Positions 1 through 8,456 are shown, counted from the stretch's first letter. The stretch is 64,000 nucleotides of DNA from Candidatus Methanomassiliicoccus intestinalis Issoire-Mx1 (GCF_000404225.1 NC_021353.1:434001-498000), one strand, 5' to 3'. The notes: generated by a model from the letters alone, not told the origin. Numbers and translations: made by a program.

Positions 1-251
1 GAACTGGTGTACCTGACATTAATCACGGCGTCTGCCTGCAGACTCTCAGCTTCTTCCACCATGCGCTTGGTGGCAAGGGCTCTGGCCTCGTTCAGCATCT
101 GTGTGTAAGCGACAAGCTCTCCGCCGACCATCGACTTAAATCCCTGAGTAATGTCGCGGCCGATATTTTTTGTCTGGATTGTGCTGCCTTTTACAATGCC
201 GATTATTTCTATTTCTTTGCCTGGAAGGTATTCAATATTTGTCAAGATCAT
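1..251 (-). CDS. YbjQ/UPF0145 family protein, partial (C-terminus outside window)
   Basis: The reading frame runs from an ATG at 251 down to the window edge, giving 83 residues without a stop. The N-terminus (ILTNIEYLPGKEI), the glycine-rich GIVKGSTIQ stretch, the DITQGFKSMVGGELVAYTQM segment and ADAVINVRY match the compact UPF0145 (YbjQ) family. That family is about 105 residues long, so roughly 20 residues are missing. Its biochemical role is not established; it is sometimes annotated as a heavy-metal-binding domain. The start overlaps the end of the small membrane protein gene upstream by about 20 bases, suggesting translational coupling in one minus-strand unit. The family call is confident; the function is unknown. 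Confidence 0.8.
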   Translation of the reverse strand, partial: MILTNIEYLPGKEIEIIGIVKGSTIQTKNIGRDITQGFKSMVGGELVAYTQMLNEARALATKRMVEEAESLQADAVINVRYTS

Positions 252-456
252 CTTCGACTCCGCTCCTGATTTCCTTAATGCGTTCTATCAGTACATACAC
301 TGATGCAACTATACATATCGCAGGTATACTCAGCCCCATGATGGTGACGATGAGAGGCATTCCATCCTCCAGCGCCATCCACAGAGCGCCGAATGCTACA
401 AAGTACAGCAGCAATAATACTGTAATTATAACTGGCGCTATCATTCTTTTATCCAA
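232..456 (-). CDS. Small two-helix membrane protein, unknown function
   Basis: A short protein with two predicted membrane segments: a long aliphatic stretch rich in I, V and L that begins just after the start region, and a second (LIVTIMGLSIPAICIVASVY). They are joined by a short loop and followed by a charged C-terminal tail (IERIKEIRSGVEDDLDKY). The frame stays open to an ATG at 525 inside the end of nrdJ, but a GGTG Shine-Dalgarno-like motif lies just before a TTG at 456 and an ATG follows at 444, so I placed the start at 456. It sits between nrdJ and the YbjQ-like gene on the same strand. I do not recognise the family. Confidence 0.55.
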   Translation of the reverse strand: MDKRMIAPVIITVLLLLYFVAFGALWMALEDGMPLIVTIMGLSIPAICIVASVYVLIERIKEIRSGVEDDLDKY

Positions 457-466
457 ATAATCACCT

Positions 467-2713
467 TTAATTGCATTTGCTGTAACCGCATTGCCTGCAT
501 ATAACACAGCCGCCTTCATGTTCAACGGCTTCTCCGCACTCGGGGCAGAATTTGATCATATGAGTCAGTACATGATCGTCTTCCATCAGGCTGCTGACGC
601 TTATGGCATCTGGATCCCAGTAACCGAGTTCAATATGCTTGTTGTATATTTTCTCAATAGTTCTGGCGATGGCATCAGGACAGGAAGTGCATTTCAATCC
701 GGGCTGCCTGACAGTTGAAGGACATCTGATTCCCTTGAGCTGGCTGACAATGGTTTTTACATCAATACCGCTGCGCAGGGCAATCGAGGCAAGTCTTGAA
801 GTGGCTTCGCTCTGGCTGGGACATCCTCCTGCCTTTCCGGTGTTGGTGAATATCTCGCAGATTCCCTTATCGTCATAATTGGCAGTGATGTACAGTTTGC
901 CGCAGCCGATCTGCACGCGCTCGGTAACACCCGACACAACATCAGGCCTGCCGCGGGGAACAATTCTTCCAGTCAGCTCTTCTGCCGGGATCTCCTCGTC
1001 CTTGTTGACTTTGCCGATATTCAACACCTGTTCGTCACGGCTGCCGTCTCTGTAGATCGTTACTCCTTTGCAGCCCAGCCTGAAGGCGAGCTTGTAGACT
1101 TCCGCCACATCTTCCTCAGTGGCTGCATGGCTGAAGTTTACTGTCTTGGAAACCGCGTTGTCTGTGTACTTCTGGAAAGCAGCCTGCATTCTGATATGAT
1201 CCTCAGGACTGATATCATGGCTGGAAACAAACACTCTGCGGATGTCTTCAGGAATTTCCTCGATGTGGGCAATGCTGCCTTCTTTGGCGATGCGTTTCAT
1301 CAGAGCTTCGCTGTAAAGGCCTCTTCTTTCCAGCTCTTCTTTGAGAACAGAGTTCACTTCAAGCATCTCTGTTCCATCCATGATATTTCTTACAAACACA
1401 TAACCGAAGATTGGTTCGACTCCTGATGAGCATTCAGCAATGATGGAGAGAGTTCCGGTAGGTGCAATAGTTGTAATCGTTCCATTCCTCTGCGGCTTAT
1501 CTTTGGGCAGTATACTCTCCTCAAACAGCGGGAATGTTCCCCTCTTAGCTGCTATCTCCTGGCTTTTCTCCCGTCCGACCTCGTTGATAAACTTCATCAG
1601 GCGCTCTCCGAGTTCAATTGCCTCTGTAGAGTTATAGGGGATCTTCATCATCAGCAGGCTGTCAGCCCATCCCATGACCCCGAGGCCGATTTTTCTCGTC
1701 TGTTTAGTGGTGAAGTCAATTTCTTCGATGGGATACTTGTTGACATCTATGACGTTGTCAAGAAAGTGCACTGCATTCTTTACTGTCTTCTCCACTTTCT
1801 TCCAGTCAAACTCCCAGGATTCACCGTTCTTTTTCAGCATCTTGGTGAGGTTGATTGAGCCTAAGTTGCAGCTTTCATAAGGCAGCAGGGGCTGTTCTCC
1901 GCAGGGATTTGTAGATTCAATCTCTCCCTGGGAAGGAACGATATTGTCGCGGTTCAGCCTGTCGAGGAAAATAATGCCGGGCTCTCCGTTGCGCCATGCA
2001 GCCTCGACAATTTTATCAAAGACCTTTGCAGCGTTGAGTTTACCCACAGTCTCCTTGGTATGCGGATCCACGAGATCGTAATCATCTCCCTTCTCAGCCG
2101 CTTTCATGAACGCTTCAGTGAGTCCTACTGAAATGTTGAAGTTGGTAATTTCTTTGTTATTCGATTTGCAATCGATAAATTTCAAAATGTCTGGGTGGTC
2201 TATGCGGAGTATTCCCATGTTGGCGCCGCGTCTCGAACCTCCCTGTTTTACAGCTTCAGTGGCAACATTGAACACTTTCATGAAGCTTATAGGTCCGCTG
2301 GCGACTCCCCCGGTGGAGTTGACGACACTGCCTTCGCAGCGAAGCCTGGAGAATGAGAACCCTGTGCCTCCGCCGCTTTTGTGAATCAAAGCCGCCTGTT
2401 TGATGGCCTCAAATATCGATTCCATGCTGTCATCAACAGGCAGAACAAAACATGCCGAGAGCTGGCCGAGATCTTTGCCGGCATTCATTAATGTCGGAGA
2501 GTTGGGCAAGAATTCCAGTTTTGTCATCATGTCATAGAACACTTCAGCGAGTTTGCCAGCGTCCTCGCCGTTTTCATACATCTTTTCACTGGAGGCAATC
2601 GCATCTGCGACTCTGTGAAACATTTCGTCGACAGTTTCGATTGTATTGCCGTCTTTGTCCTTTATCAGATACCTTCTCTCAAGGACAACTTGTGCATTTT
2701 TTGAAATTCCCAT
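467..2713 (-). CDS. nrdJ: Adenosylcobalamin-dependent (class II) ribonucleoside-diphosphate reductase
   Basis: Reduces ribonucleotides to deoxyribonucleotides using a thiyl radical generated from coenzyme B12. Near residue 270 the active-site signature NPCGEQPL carries the Asn-Cys-Glu set of the RNR barrel, followed by ESCNLGSINL. The C-terminus ends in a Cys-rich zinc-ribbon-like tail (CPECGE and CRQCGYSKC) of the kind that re-reduces the active site. At about 750 residues it lacks an N-terminal ATP-cone. A GTG at 2722 is also possible, but GGTGAG lies 5 nt before the ATG at 2713, which I prefer. Coenzyme dependence fits an organism rich in corrinoid chemistry. A TATA-like element lies at about 2779-2790 on the minus strand. 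Confidence 0.93.
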   Translation of the reverse strand: MGISKNAQVVLERRYLIKDKDGNTIETVDEMFHRVADAIASSEKMYENGEDAGKLAEVFYDMMTKLEFLPNSPTLMNAGKDLGQLSACFVLPVDDSMESIFEAIKQAALIHKSGGGTGFSFSRLRCEGSVVNSTGGVASGPISFMKVFNVATEAVKQGGSRRGANMGILRIDHPDILKFIDCKSNNKEITNFNISVGLTEAFMKAAEKGDDYDLVDPHTKETVGKLNAAKVFDKIVEAAWRNGEPGIIFLDRLNRDNIVPSQGEIESTNPCGEQPLLPYESCNLGSINLTKMLKKNGESWEFDWKKVEKTVKNAVHFLDNVIDVNKYPIEEIDFTTKQTRKIGLGVMGWADSLLMMKIPYNSTEAIELGERLMKFINEVGREKSQEIAAKRGTFPLFEESILPKDKPQRNGTITTIAPTGTLSIIAECSSGVEPIFGYVFVRNIMDGTEMLEVNSVLKEELERRGLYSEALMKRIAKEGSIAHIEEIPEDIRRVFVSSHDISPEDHIRMQAAFQKYTDNAVSKTVNFSHAATEEDVAEVYKLAFRLGCKGVTIYRDGSRDEQVLNIGKVNKDEEIPAEELTGRIVPRGRPDVVSGVTERVQIGCGKLYITANYDDKGICEIFTNTGKAGGCPSQSEATSRLASIALRSGIDVKTIVSQLKGIRCPSTVRQPGLKCTSCPDAIARTIEKIYNKHIELGYWDPDAISVSSLMEDDHVLTHMIKFCPECGEAVEHEGGCVICRQCGYSKCN

Positions 2714-3047
2714 TAGACTCACCGATTTTTAAAATTGGATTATGATTCCTTGAATCGGGGTGAGTGTAGCATTCATCGTTATAAATCTTATTCCTTATCT
2801 ATGACGCGATCAGAGAATTTGTTTACGAATTTCATTGCATATATTTGTATACAATATGATTATTTTGTTGTAAAATCAAAGATAAAAACACAAATTTTAG
2901 CATTACTGGATGATATGTCAACTACATCTGATATTTATCTGCAAAAATCAAAAATAATATTGAAAACTTAGGACAATTTATGTAATTAATTGAAAATAAA
3001 TTATCTATTCTGATAATTAAAAATTAAATGCTGAAGAATGATTAATA
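2714..3047. other. AT-rich intergenic region upstream of nrdJ
   Basis: About 330 bases between nrdJ and the MoaD-like gene, both read leftwards. It is strongly AT-rich and I see no coding frame with a credible start. The minus-strand sequence at 2779-2790 reads as an archaeal TATA-like box, which would place nrdJ transcription start about 30-40 nt upstream of its ATG. The remainder (2820-3045) shows no RNA gene or convincing repeat. Confidence 0.5.
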
Positions 3048-3329
3048 TCATCCACCAGCGGTCATTGGCAGAACGGAGACTGTATCGCCGTCTTTGATCT
3101 TAGTCTCCAATCCTTCCAGGCCTTCGATGTTTCTACCGTTTATTAATATAAATATCAAGTCTGAGAGAGAACCGCCGGGGAAGAGGATCTTTTTCATATC
3201 TTCCCCGAATTTTTCAATAAGCTTGTTGAGAAAGTCTTCAGCAGTGCAGCCTTCGAACTCCATGTTCATCTGATTCTGCTTGGTGATGGCAGAGATATTG
3301 CCGAAGGTGCGGAAGACTATCGAAGTCAT
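3048..3329 (-). CDS. MoaD/ThiS-type ubiquitin-like small modifier or sulfur carrier
   Basis: A 93-residue beta-grasp protein. It begins with a VFRTFGNIS strand, has the typical IFILINGRNIEGLEGLETKIKDGDTVSVLP core and ends in Gly-Gly, the C-terminus that is adenylated and thiocarboxylated in MoaD, ThiS and archaeal SAMP proteins. It may donate sulfur for molybdopterin or tRNA thiolation, or act as a protein modifier; the sequence does not decide between these. Its start is directly adjacent to the stop of the upstream flavoprotein gene (3330), so the two are co-transcribed and probably functionally linked. No E1-like enzyme is adjacent. Confidence 0.85.
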   Translation of the reverse strand: MTSIVFRTFGNISAITKQNQMNMEFEGCTAEDFLNKLIEKFGEDMKKILFPGGSLSDLIFILINGRNIEGLEGLETKIKDGDTVSVLPMTAGG

Positions 3330-4679
3330 TTACAGTTTCCTCATCAGATTTTCAGCTGCTACACATACTACGTCTCTGACCATTGATGTCGGGGGGCAGT
3401 AAGCATTCTCAAAGGAGCTGACAAACTCATCGACTGTGACTCCTTTCATAATTGCAGCAGTAAGCCAGTTGATTTTCCCGTTTATATCTTCTCTGCCCAG
3501 GATCTGAGCACCGACGATGCGACGGCTTTCCTTCTCAGCCAGTAACTTTACTATGACCTCGGTTCCGCCGGGGTAGTACCTTGCACGGCTGAGACCTTCC
3601 GCGCAGCCTTCGACAACCTGCAGGCCGTAGTAGTCTGCCAGGCCTTTAGAGAGGCCGGTTCCGGCAATCTGAATCTCGCCGACTTGAGAAATCCAGGCAC
3701 TGAGAACAGCTGGGAATGTGGCATATCCTCCGGCAGCATTGATTCCGGCTACGCGGCCCTGTCTCACTGCAGTAGCGCCAAGCTGGCTCATGGTAGGTCC
3801 GGGAGCAGCGGCATTCTCGCACATGACAACGTCGCCTGCCAGGTATACGTCCTTGACGACTCTGCCTCTGCGGTACGGCTGCAGTGTGGATGTAACATGA
3901 ACTGCGCCGAGGGGTCCGATCTCAAAACCAAGCTGATTGGGGATCTGCAGGTTTGCCCTGACTCCAGTGGCCATGATTACCATGTCGCACTTGTACTCTT
4001 TATCTCCGACAATGACGCTTTCCACCTTTCCGCTGCCCTTGATGGCGCCGAGGGGCTTGCCCATCAGGAACTCGACACCTTCCCTTTCAAGTTCAGACTG
4101 AACTTTAGCGGCCATATCAGCGTCGCAGATTCTTGGAATGACCTGCGGAAACATCTCGGCAACGATGACTTTCAGTCCGGCGTGCTTGAGTGCCACAGCG
4201 ATCTCCAGGCCGATGACTCCGCCGCCTGCGACAACAACTGTCTTGCAGGTCTTCATTGCTTCTTGGATCATCATGCCGTCATTTATGAAGCGGACTTTGA
4301 AGACTCCTGGAAGGTCGGCGCCCTCAATCGGCGGGACAAACACTGTGCCGCCTGTGGCTAAAATCAAAGAATCATAAGGTATCGAAGAGCCGTCTTCAAG
4401 TGTAACGGTCTTAGCCTCTGAATCGACAGAGGCGACTTTTGTTTTTACCCGGACGTCAATATTCCTCTCGTTTCTGTAGAATGCTGGATCGTGCATCACG
4501 ATTGACTGAAAGTCCTTTATTTTTCCTTCGAGAACGAAGGGAATCGCACACGGTGAATAGGAGACATATTCCTCTTCAGTGAATACTGTAATCTCAGCTT
4601 CTTTGTCAGTCGCTCTTGCTGAGGAGGCAGCAGTCATGCCTGCCGCTCCAGACCCGATCACAACGATCTTTCTAGCCAT
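3330..4679 (-). CDS. FAD-dependent pyridine nucleotide-disulfide oxidoreductase, CoA-disulfide reductase / NADH oxidase type
   Basis: A 449-residue flavoprotein. It has an N-terminal dinucleotide fold (VVIGSGAAGMTAA, residues 5-17), a second Rossmann motif (VVVAGGGVIGLEIA, near residue 150) and the FAD-binding segment DVYLAGDVV near residue 280. The single redox Cys near residue 43 (SYSPCAIPF) corresponds to the active-site Cys of CoA-disulfide reductases and single-Cys NADH oxidases, where the family motif is SxxxCGxPY. A dimerisation domain follows. Likely substrates are CoA disulfide, polysulfide or persulfides. The tight pairing with a MoaD/ThiS-like sulfur carrier suggests a role in sulfur handling, which is inference. 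The exact substrate cannot be read from the sequence. Confidence 0.85.
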   Translation of the reverse strand: MARKIVVIGSGAAGMTAASSARATDKEAEITVFTEEEYVSYSPCAIPFVLEGKIKDFQSIVMHDPAFYRNERNIDVRVKTKVASVDSEAKTVTLEDGSSIPYDSLILATGGTVFVPPIEGADLPGVFKVRFINDGMMIQEAMKTCKTVVVAGGGVIGLEIAVALKHAGLKVIVAEMFPQVIPRICDADMAAKVQSELEREGVEFLMGKPLGAIKGSGKVESVIVGDKEYKCDMVIMATGVRANLQIPNQLGFEIGPLGAVHVTSTLQPYRRGRVVKDVYLAGDVVMCENAAAPGPTMSQLGATAVRQGRVAGINAAGGYATFPAVLSAWISQVGEIQIAGTGLSKGLADYYGLQVVEGCAEGLSRARYYPGGTEVIVKLLAEKESRRIVGAQILGREDINGKINWLTAAIMKGVTVDEFVSSFENAYCPPTSMVRDVVCVAAENLMRKL

Positions 4680-4783
4680 ACGTATACCTTTAATCTAGGC
4701 ATATGGTGACCTTATTATAAACTTACCATCAATCGGGCCGAAAGGTAATTAATGTTAGTCGGCTGTCTTGCAGCGATTAGATT

Positions 4784-5779
4784 ATGGCTAAACTAAGGAA
4801 GGAAGATCTCCAGACTCCCGTCAGCACATGGCGGGAAAAGGACATGATCAATTCAGAAAAGGTAGATGCTTTCGTCATCATCCTGCGTACAACAGGCTGC
4901 TGGTGGGCTCATAAAAAGGGCTGTACCATGTGCGGATACAACACTGTAAGCGCACCGGTGACAGAAGAGGATCTCAGAGTTCAGCTCTCAAAGGCCTTGG
5001 AAAAATACAGCAATGAAAAAATGGTCAAGATCTATACTTCCGGTTCATTCTTAGATGACAAGGAGATTCCCGGTGCAGTCAGGAAGGATATATTTCAGAT
5101 GTTTGCTCCGGCACAGAGGATTCTCTTCGAGTCCCGTCCTGAATTCGTCACCGAGGAAAACTTAGCTTCAGTAGTCAAAGAGAGGTCAGCAGTCGCCATC
5201 GGTCTGGAGAGTGCGAATGATGAGATTCTCAGAAAATGCATCCGCAAAGGATTCACCGTTGGAGACTACGAACAGGCAGCCAGAGTTCTGAATAAGCTTA
5301 ACATCCCCTTGAGAACCTATCTGCTTCTTAAGCCTCCTTATTTGACTGAAAGGGCGGCAATCGAGGATGCAAAGGCTTCAGTGAAATATGCGGCTCAATT
5401 CTCAGAAAGCGTCAGCGTCAACCCGGTCAATGTGCAGCGCAGCACGCTGGTGGAGTCTCTGTGGTCAAGGGGAAGCTACGCCCCGCCGATGATCTGGTCT
5501 TTAATTGAGGTCCTAAAGGACGGTTCCGGCAAGGAAGGCTGCAGACTGCTTTCATCGCCTTCAGGCGGAGGAGCTGCAAGGGGAGTCCACAACTGCGGGA
5601 AATGTGACAAGGCCCTGCTTTCAGCAGTAGAAAAATTCTCATATTCTCAGGATCCGGCAGAATTCGAGAAAGTTGACTGCGAGTGCCGCGGCGAATGGCA
5701 GGCTCTGCTTGAGCTTCAGGATCTGATGTTTACCAGCGTAGATGTCAAAAAACACGTCTCGGAAAACATTGTTGAATAA
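4784..5779 (+). CDS. raSEA: Archaeosine biosynthesis radical SAM protein RaSEA
   Basis: A 331-residue radical SAM enzyme. The iron-sulfur cluster Cys residues lie in TTGCWWAHKKGCTMCGYN (Cys-x7-Cys-x2-Cys, residues about 38-50), the spacing of the Elp3-like/RaSEA group. Further family segments include IYTSGSFLDDKEIP, ESRPEFVTEENL and AIGLESANDEI. A Cys-rich C-terminus (HNCGKCDKALL and VDCECRGEW) is also typical. RaSEA works with ArcS to convert preQ0-lysine tRNA into archaeosine at position 15. No arcS gene is adjacent here. It is transcribed divergently from the flavoprotein gene across a short AT-rich promoter region. The start is the first ATG. Confidence 0.88.
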   Translation: MAKLRKEDLQTPVSTWREKDMINSEKVDAFVIILRTTGCWWAHKKGCTMCGYNTVSAPVTEEDLRVQLSKALEKYSNEKMVKIYTSGSFLDDKEIPGAVRKDIFQMFAPAQRILFESRPEFVTEENLASVVKERSAVAIGLESANDEILRKCIRKGFTVGDYEQAARVLNKLNIPLRTYLLLKPPYLTERAAIEDAKASVKYAAQFSESVSVNPVNVQRSTLVESLWSRGSYAPPMIWSLIEVLKDGSGKEGCRLLSSPSGGGAARGVHNCGKCDKALLSAVEKFSYSQDPAEFEKVDCECRGEWQALLELQDLMFTSVDVKKHVSENIVE

Positions 5780-5799
5780 GAAAATCAGCAGTGATCAAA

Positions 5800-6007
5800 A
5801 TGGAATCCAGGGAAGAGAGTAACGATTACGATCTGACGTTTGGTCTAACGGATGACGAATTAACAGAGCGTTTCGTTCAGGCTGGCCATAGAAAGAGACA
5901 AGATTATGGGCATACCCGTGACCCGTGTCGATGCAGATGGTAAAATTTATCTTGAGCATCCAGACGGGCGCATAGAATATCTCCCGCCTAGTGAGAAACA
6001 TGAATGA
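5800..6007 (+). pseudogene. Small gene apparently split by a frameshift
   Basis: An ATG at 5800, preceded by a GTGATC Shine-Dalgarno-like motif, opens a frame of 47 residues (start MESREESNDYDLTFGLTDDEL) that stops at 5943. A second frame, open from about 5876 to a TGA at 6007, reads RLAIERDKIMGIPVTRVDADG and then YLEHPDGRIEYLPPSEKHE, which looks like real protein. Joining the two near 5871-5880 gives a continuous hydrophilic protein of about 68 residues. The simplest reading is a one- or two-base indel in a small gene; a programmed frameshift or assembly error is also possible. I do not recognise the family. Confidence 0.4.
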
Positions 6008-6025
6008 GAGAGCTGTTCTATGAGC

Positions 6026-6629
6026 TCACAGTGACTCTATCTCACTAAATAATTCCTGATTCTGCTCTTTTGACCATAATCCATAATGTTCGTTGAAGCT
6101 TGTGTACAGGCAATCTTCTTTGAAATGCGGATATGATCTGCAGGTTGTTTTGAATCTCTTCAATAATGTCAGATATGTATCTTTGTCATCCATTATTGCG
6201 TCATGGCAGTTTTTCTGCCATTTTTTACCAGTCTGCCAGCCGCTGTAGACATCATTCAATTCCGGCACTATGTAGTTGATAACGCCGCCGATGCCAACAG
6301 CCTCCAATATATTTTTGTCTGCTGCCGGATGCTCACAGATCAAAATATGCAGCAGTAAATGTTCCAGATAATCACAATAAACAATGTTTTCTGCCAGCTG
6401 CCATTCAAAGGGATTGTTCCTGGCATATTCTTTGTTCGACAGCATTATCGCATGGTCTTCATACTTATGATGTGCCAGCAGTCCTTCGTTTGTTCTAGTT
6501 ACTTTTGGTATTTTTGTTCCATGACTGTGTCATATAGTCGCACAGGCCGATGCCGTACTTATCCTGCAGATAATCACAATATTCTAGATACGTATAATCT
6601 TTGACTTTTTCATATTCTGCTAACTTCAT
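6026..6629 (-). pseudogene. Conserved hypothetical protein disrupted by a one-base insertion in a homopolymer
   Basis: An ATG at 6629, preceded by GAGGTGG, opens a frame (start MKLAEYEKVKDYTYLEYCDY) that stops after 44 residues. Just before the stop, at a run of five T on the plus strand (6511-6515), moving to the next frame continues smoothly as IPKVTRTNEGLLAHHKYEDHA and on through NPFEWQLAENIVYCDYLEHL to a stop at 6026. Removing one base restores an intact protein of about 200 residues. I recall similar sequences as uncharacterised proteins of gut Firmicutes, which would make this a transferred and now broken gene, but I cannot confirm that here. The downstream 139-residue frame alone is unlikely to be a functional start. 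Confidence 0.65.
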
Positions 6630-6843
6630 TTACAGCCACCTCGATTTTTTATCATCCATCTTTCCACCATCTATCTTATAAAATTTATTTTGAACAAATT
6701 ATCAGAGGTGACGTAAATTTTGCACTCTCTTTTTCAGGAGTTAGTTATTTTTGGCTTTATATCTAGCAAAGGAGGCAAAGCAATATTATATGACATATTG
6801 TTTGGGAATAACTCTGCTGACTTAGCATCAGGAGGCAACATAC

Positions 6844-7164
6844 TTGAAATTCGATATAAAGAGAGGACACGGAGCACTGTTGGAAGGAGATGGATTGAAA
6901 AACTTGATGGTCGAAATGTTTGGAGACGTCAAGGAGGAAAACGGTGCATATGTCACTTCATTCGGGGCAACAACAAAATTCGAAGTCAAGTTCATTAGCA
7001 AGTCTGAGCTTGAAGTGAGCACAGAATCTGATAAAAATGCTTCTGAAGAAGCGATGATCGAATCTAACCGCAAATATAACGATTTTATGCTGAAAGCCAC
7101 AGGTTTTTCATCAAAAGAGCGTTCTAAAAGGATGCAGAAAAAAGCCAAAGAAGGTAAACTTTAA
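6844..7164 (+). CDS. DUF5611-type small archaeal protein
   Basis: A 106-residue basic protein that starts at a TTG (6844) preceded by an AGGAGG Shine-Dalgarno motif. The core (KRGHGALLEGDGLKNLMVEM, then FGDVKEENGAYVTSFGATTKF) resembles short Thermoplasmata/Methanomassiliicoccales proteins that I recall as DUF5611. A Lys/Arg-rich C-terminal helix (SSKERSKRMQKKAKEGKL) could bind nucleic acid. The function is unknown. It lies just upstream of the ribosomal protein operon but is separated from it by a hairpin and a new promoter. Confidence 0.65.
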   Translation: MKFDIKRGHGALLEGDGLKNLMVEMFGDVKEENGAYVTSFGATTKFEVKFISKSELEVSTESDKNASEEAMIESNRKYNDFMLKATGFSSKERSKRMQKKAKEGKL

Positions 7165-7175
7165 CACTACTTTTC

Positions 7176-7207
7176 GGCTGCCCCAAATGGTTTTTTATGG
7201 GGTAGCC
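7176..7207 (+). terminator. Hairpin terminator after the DUF5611-type gene
   Basis: GGCTGCCCCA and TGGGGTAGCC form a 10-bp stem with one G-U pair around a loop containing a run of six T. It begins 11 nt after the stop codon at 7164 and precedes the ribosomal operon promoter, so it probably separates the two transcripts. Confidence 0.55.
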
Positions 7208-7233
7208 AGTACTTTGAATAACAGGTCATCATG

Positions 7234-7241
7234 TTTATATA
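7234..7241 (+). promoter_or_regulatory. TATA box of the ribosomal protein superoperon
   Basis: TTTATATA fits the archaeal TATA-box consensus. A start about 25 nt downstream (near 7265) would give a leader of roughly 190 nt before the uL3 start. This is inferred from sequence only. Confidence 0.55.
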
Positions 7242-7264
7242 CAAGAAGTCTTATCGGACTCTAA

Positions 7265-7452
7265 GCTGAACGCGCTGAGGACGTTCGACCAGACGCTATG
7301 GGCAATGTCTTATCATCCCAACTTCCCCTCTATTTCCATTCTCGGGGGGTGAATACCGCGCCACGGTCGGAGGTGCTGACTCGCACTATGTGTCATGTCA
7401 GAGGGCGCTAGCAACAGAGAGTGGATTCTCTCAATAGACGAGAGGGAGAACC
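7265..7452 (+). promoter_or_regulatory. Long structured 5' leader of the uL3 operon
   Basis: About 190 nt lie between the predicted transcription start and the uL3 ATG. The segment is more GC-rich than other intergenic DNA in the window and contains several small hairpins (GAACG/CGTTC near 7267-7285, GAGAG/CTCTC near 7418-7432). It contains no tRNA-like cloverleaf and no good ORF. Ribosomal operons are often autoregulated by a product binding the leader, so a regulatory RNA is plausible. Confidence 0.35.
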
Positions 7453-8451
7453 ATGCCGAACAAAAGACGTCCAAGAAGAGGCTCGAAGGCGTACTCGCCA
7501 CGAAAAAGAGCCGTTAGCCAAACACCTAGATTAGATACTTGGCCAGAGATTAGCGAAGGCCCTAAACTTCAGGGCTTTGCCGGTTATAAAGCCGGAATGA
7601 CTCATGCGTTCATGGTCGATGACCGCAAAACAAGTCTCACCGCTAAACAAGAAATACAGATCCCAGTTACTGTTCTAGAAGTGCCACCAATGAAAGTGGC
7701 GGCTGTAAGAGTATATGAGAATACCCGCTACGGGCTCCGCACTGTCGGAGAAGCCTGGGCGCCATCTGTGGATTCGCTCCTCAAGAGGCGCTTGCCGATT
7801 CCCAAGAACTACAATGCTGAAGAATCCTGGGCAAAGCTGGCAGAAAAGGACATAGCTGATGTCCGCGTGCTCACATACACACAGCCGAAATTAGTGACTG
7901 GTGTTCCTAAAAAAGTTCCTGAACTTATGGAAACCCGCATTGGTGGAGGAACTATCGACGAGAGACTTGCCTACGCAAAAGAAATCCTGGGCAAAGAAGT
8001 ATCAATTTCTGATTTTGCAAAAAGTGGTGCATTAGTTGATGTGGCTGCAGTCACCAAGGGAAAAGGTTTCCAGGGTGCAGTCAAGAGATGGGGAGTAAAG
8101 CTTCTGTCCCACAAGAACTCAAAGCACCGCAGAATGATCGGTACCCTCGGTCCAAAGAGGCCTGGACTTGTTCGTCCAACCGTGCCTCAGTCTGGTCAGA
8201 TGGGTTACCACCAGCGTACAGAATTCAACAAGCGTATTATTAAGATCGGAGAAAGCGGAGAAGAAGTCAACCCCAAGGGAGGATTCCTCCACTACGGTTC
8301 AGTCCGCAATAATTATCTCCTTATCTATGGTTCTGTGCCAGGTCCCACAAAGAGACTGATCCGCATCAGGGATCCAGTAAGGCCTTCGAAAGTCTCTGGA
8401 GATGCACCTGACGTTGTTTACATCTCAACCGAATCCAAGCAGGGGGCTTGA
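7453..8451 (+). CDS. rpl3: 50S ribosomal protein uL3
   Basis: A 332-residue large-subunit core protein, first gene of the S10-like cluster. The basic N-terminus (MPNKRRPRRGSKAYSPRKRA), GYKAGMTHAF, and the central extension KGKGFQGAVKRWGVK that reaches toward the peptidyl-transferase centre are diagnostic of archaeal/eukaryotic L3, and the length fits. It has an AGAGGGAGAACC ribosome-binding site directly before the ATG. The uL4 gene follows after 5 nt. Confidence 0.97.
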   Translation: MPNKRRPRRGSKAYSPRKRAVSQTPRLDTWPEISEGPKLQGFAGYKAGMTHAFMVDDRKTSLTAKQEIQIPVTVLEVPPMKVAAVRVYENTRYGLRTVGEAWAPSVDSLLKRRLPIPKNYNAEESWAKLAEKDIADVRVLTYTQPKLVTGVPKKVPELMETRIGGGTIDERLAYAKEILGKEVSISDFAKSGALVDVAAVTKGKGFQGAVKRWGVKLLSHKNSKHRRMIGTLGPKRPGLVRPTVPQSGQMGYHQRTEFNKRIIKIGESGEEVNPKGGFLHYGSVRNNYLLIYGSVPGPTKRLIRIRDPVRPSKVSGDAPDVVYISTESKQGA

Positions 8452-8456
8452 ACTAA

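Noticed and set aside
3684..4361. 225-residue frame antisense to the flavoprotein gene
   Set aside because: It overlaps a clearly real gene throughout, has no ribosome-binding site and no recognisable domain. It is a shadow frame of a codon-biased gene.
6720..6998. 92-residue frame overlapping the DUF5611-type start
   Set aside because: It conflicts with the better supported gene at 6844, which has a strong ribosome-binding site and protein-like composition.
7255..7320. tRNA-Pyl-like segment (GGACTCTAAGC and a GTTCGA motif) in the uL3 leader
   Set aside because: The T-stem flanks (GGACG and AGACG) do not pair and no acceptor stem closes the structure. The resemblance is to short motifs only.
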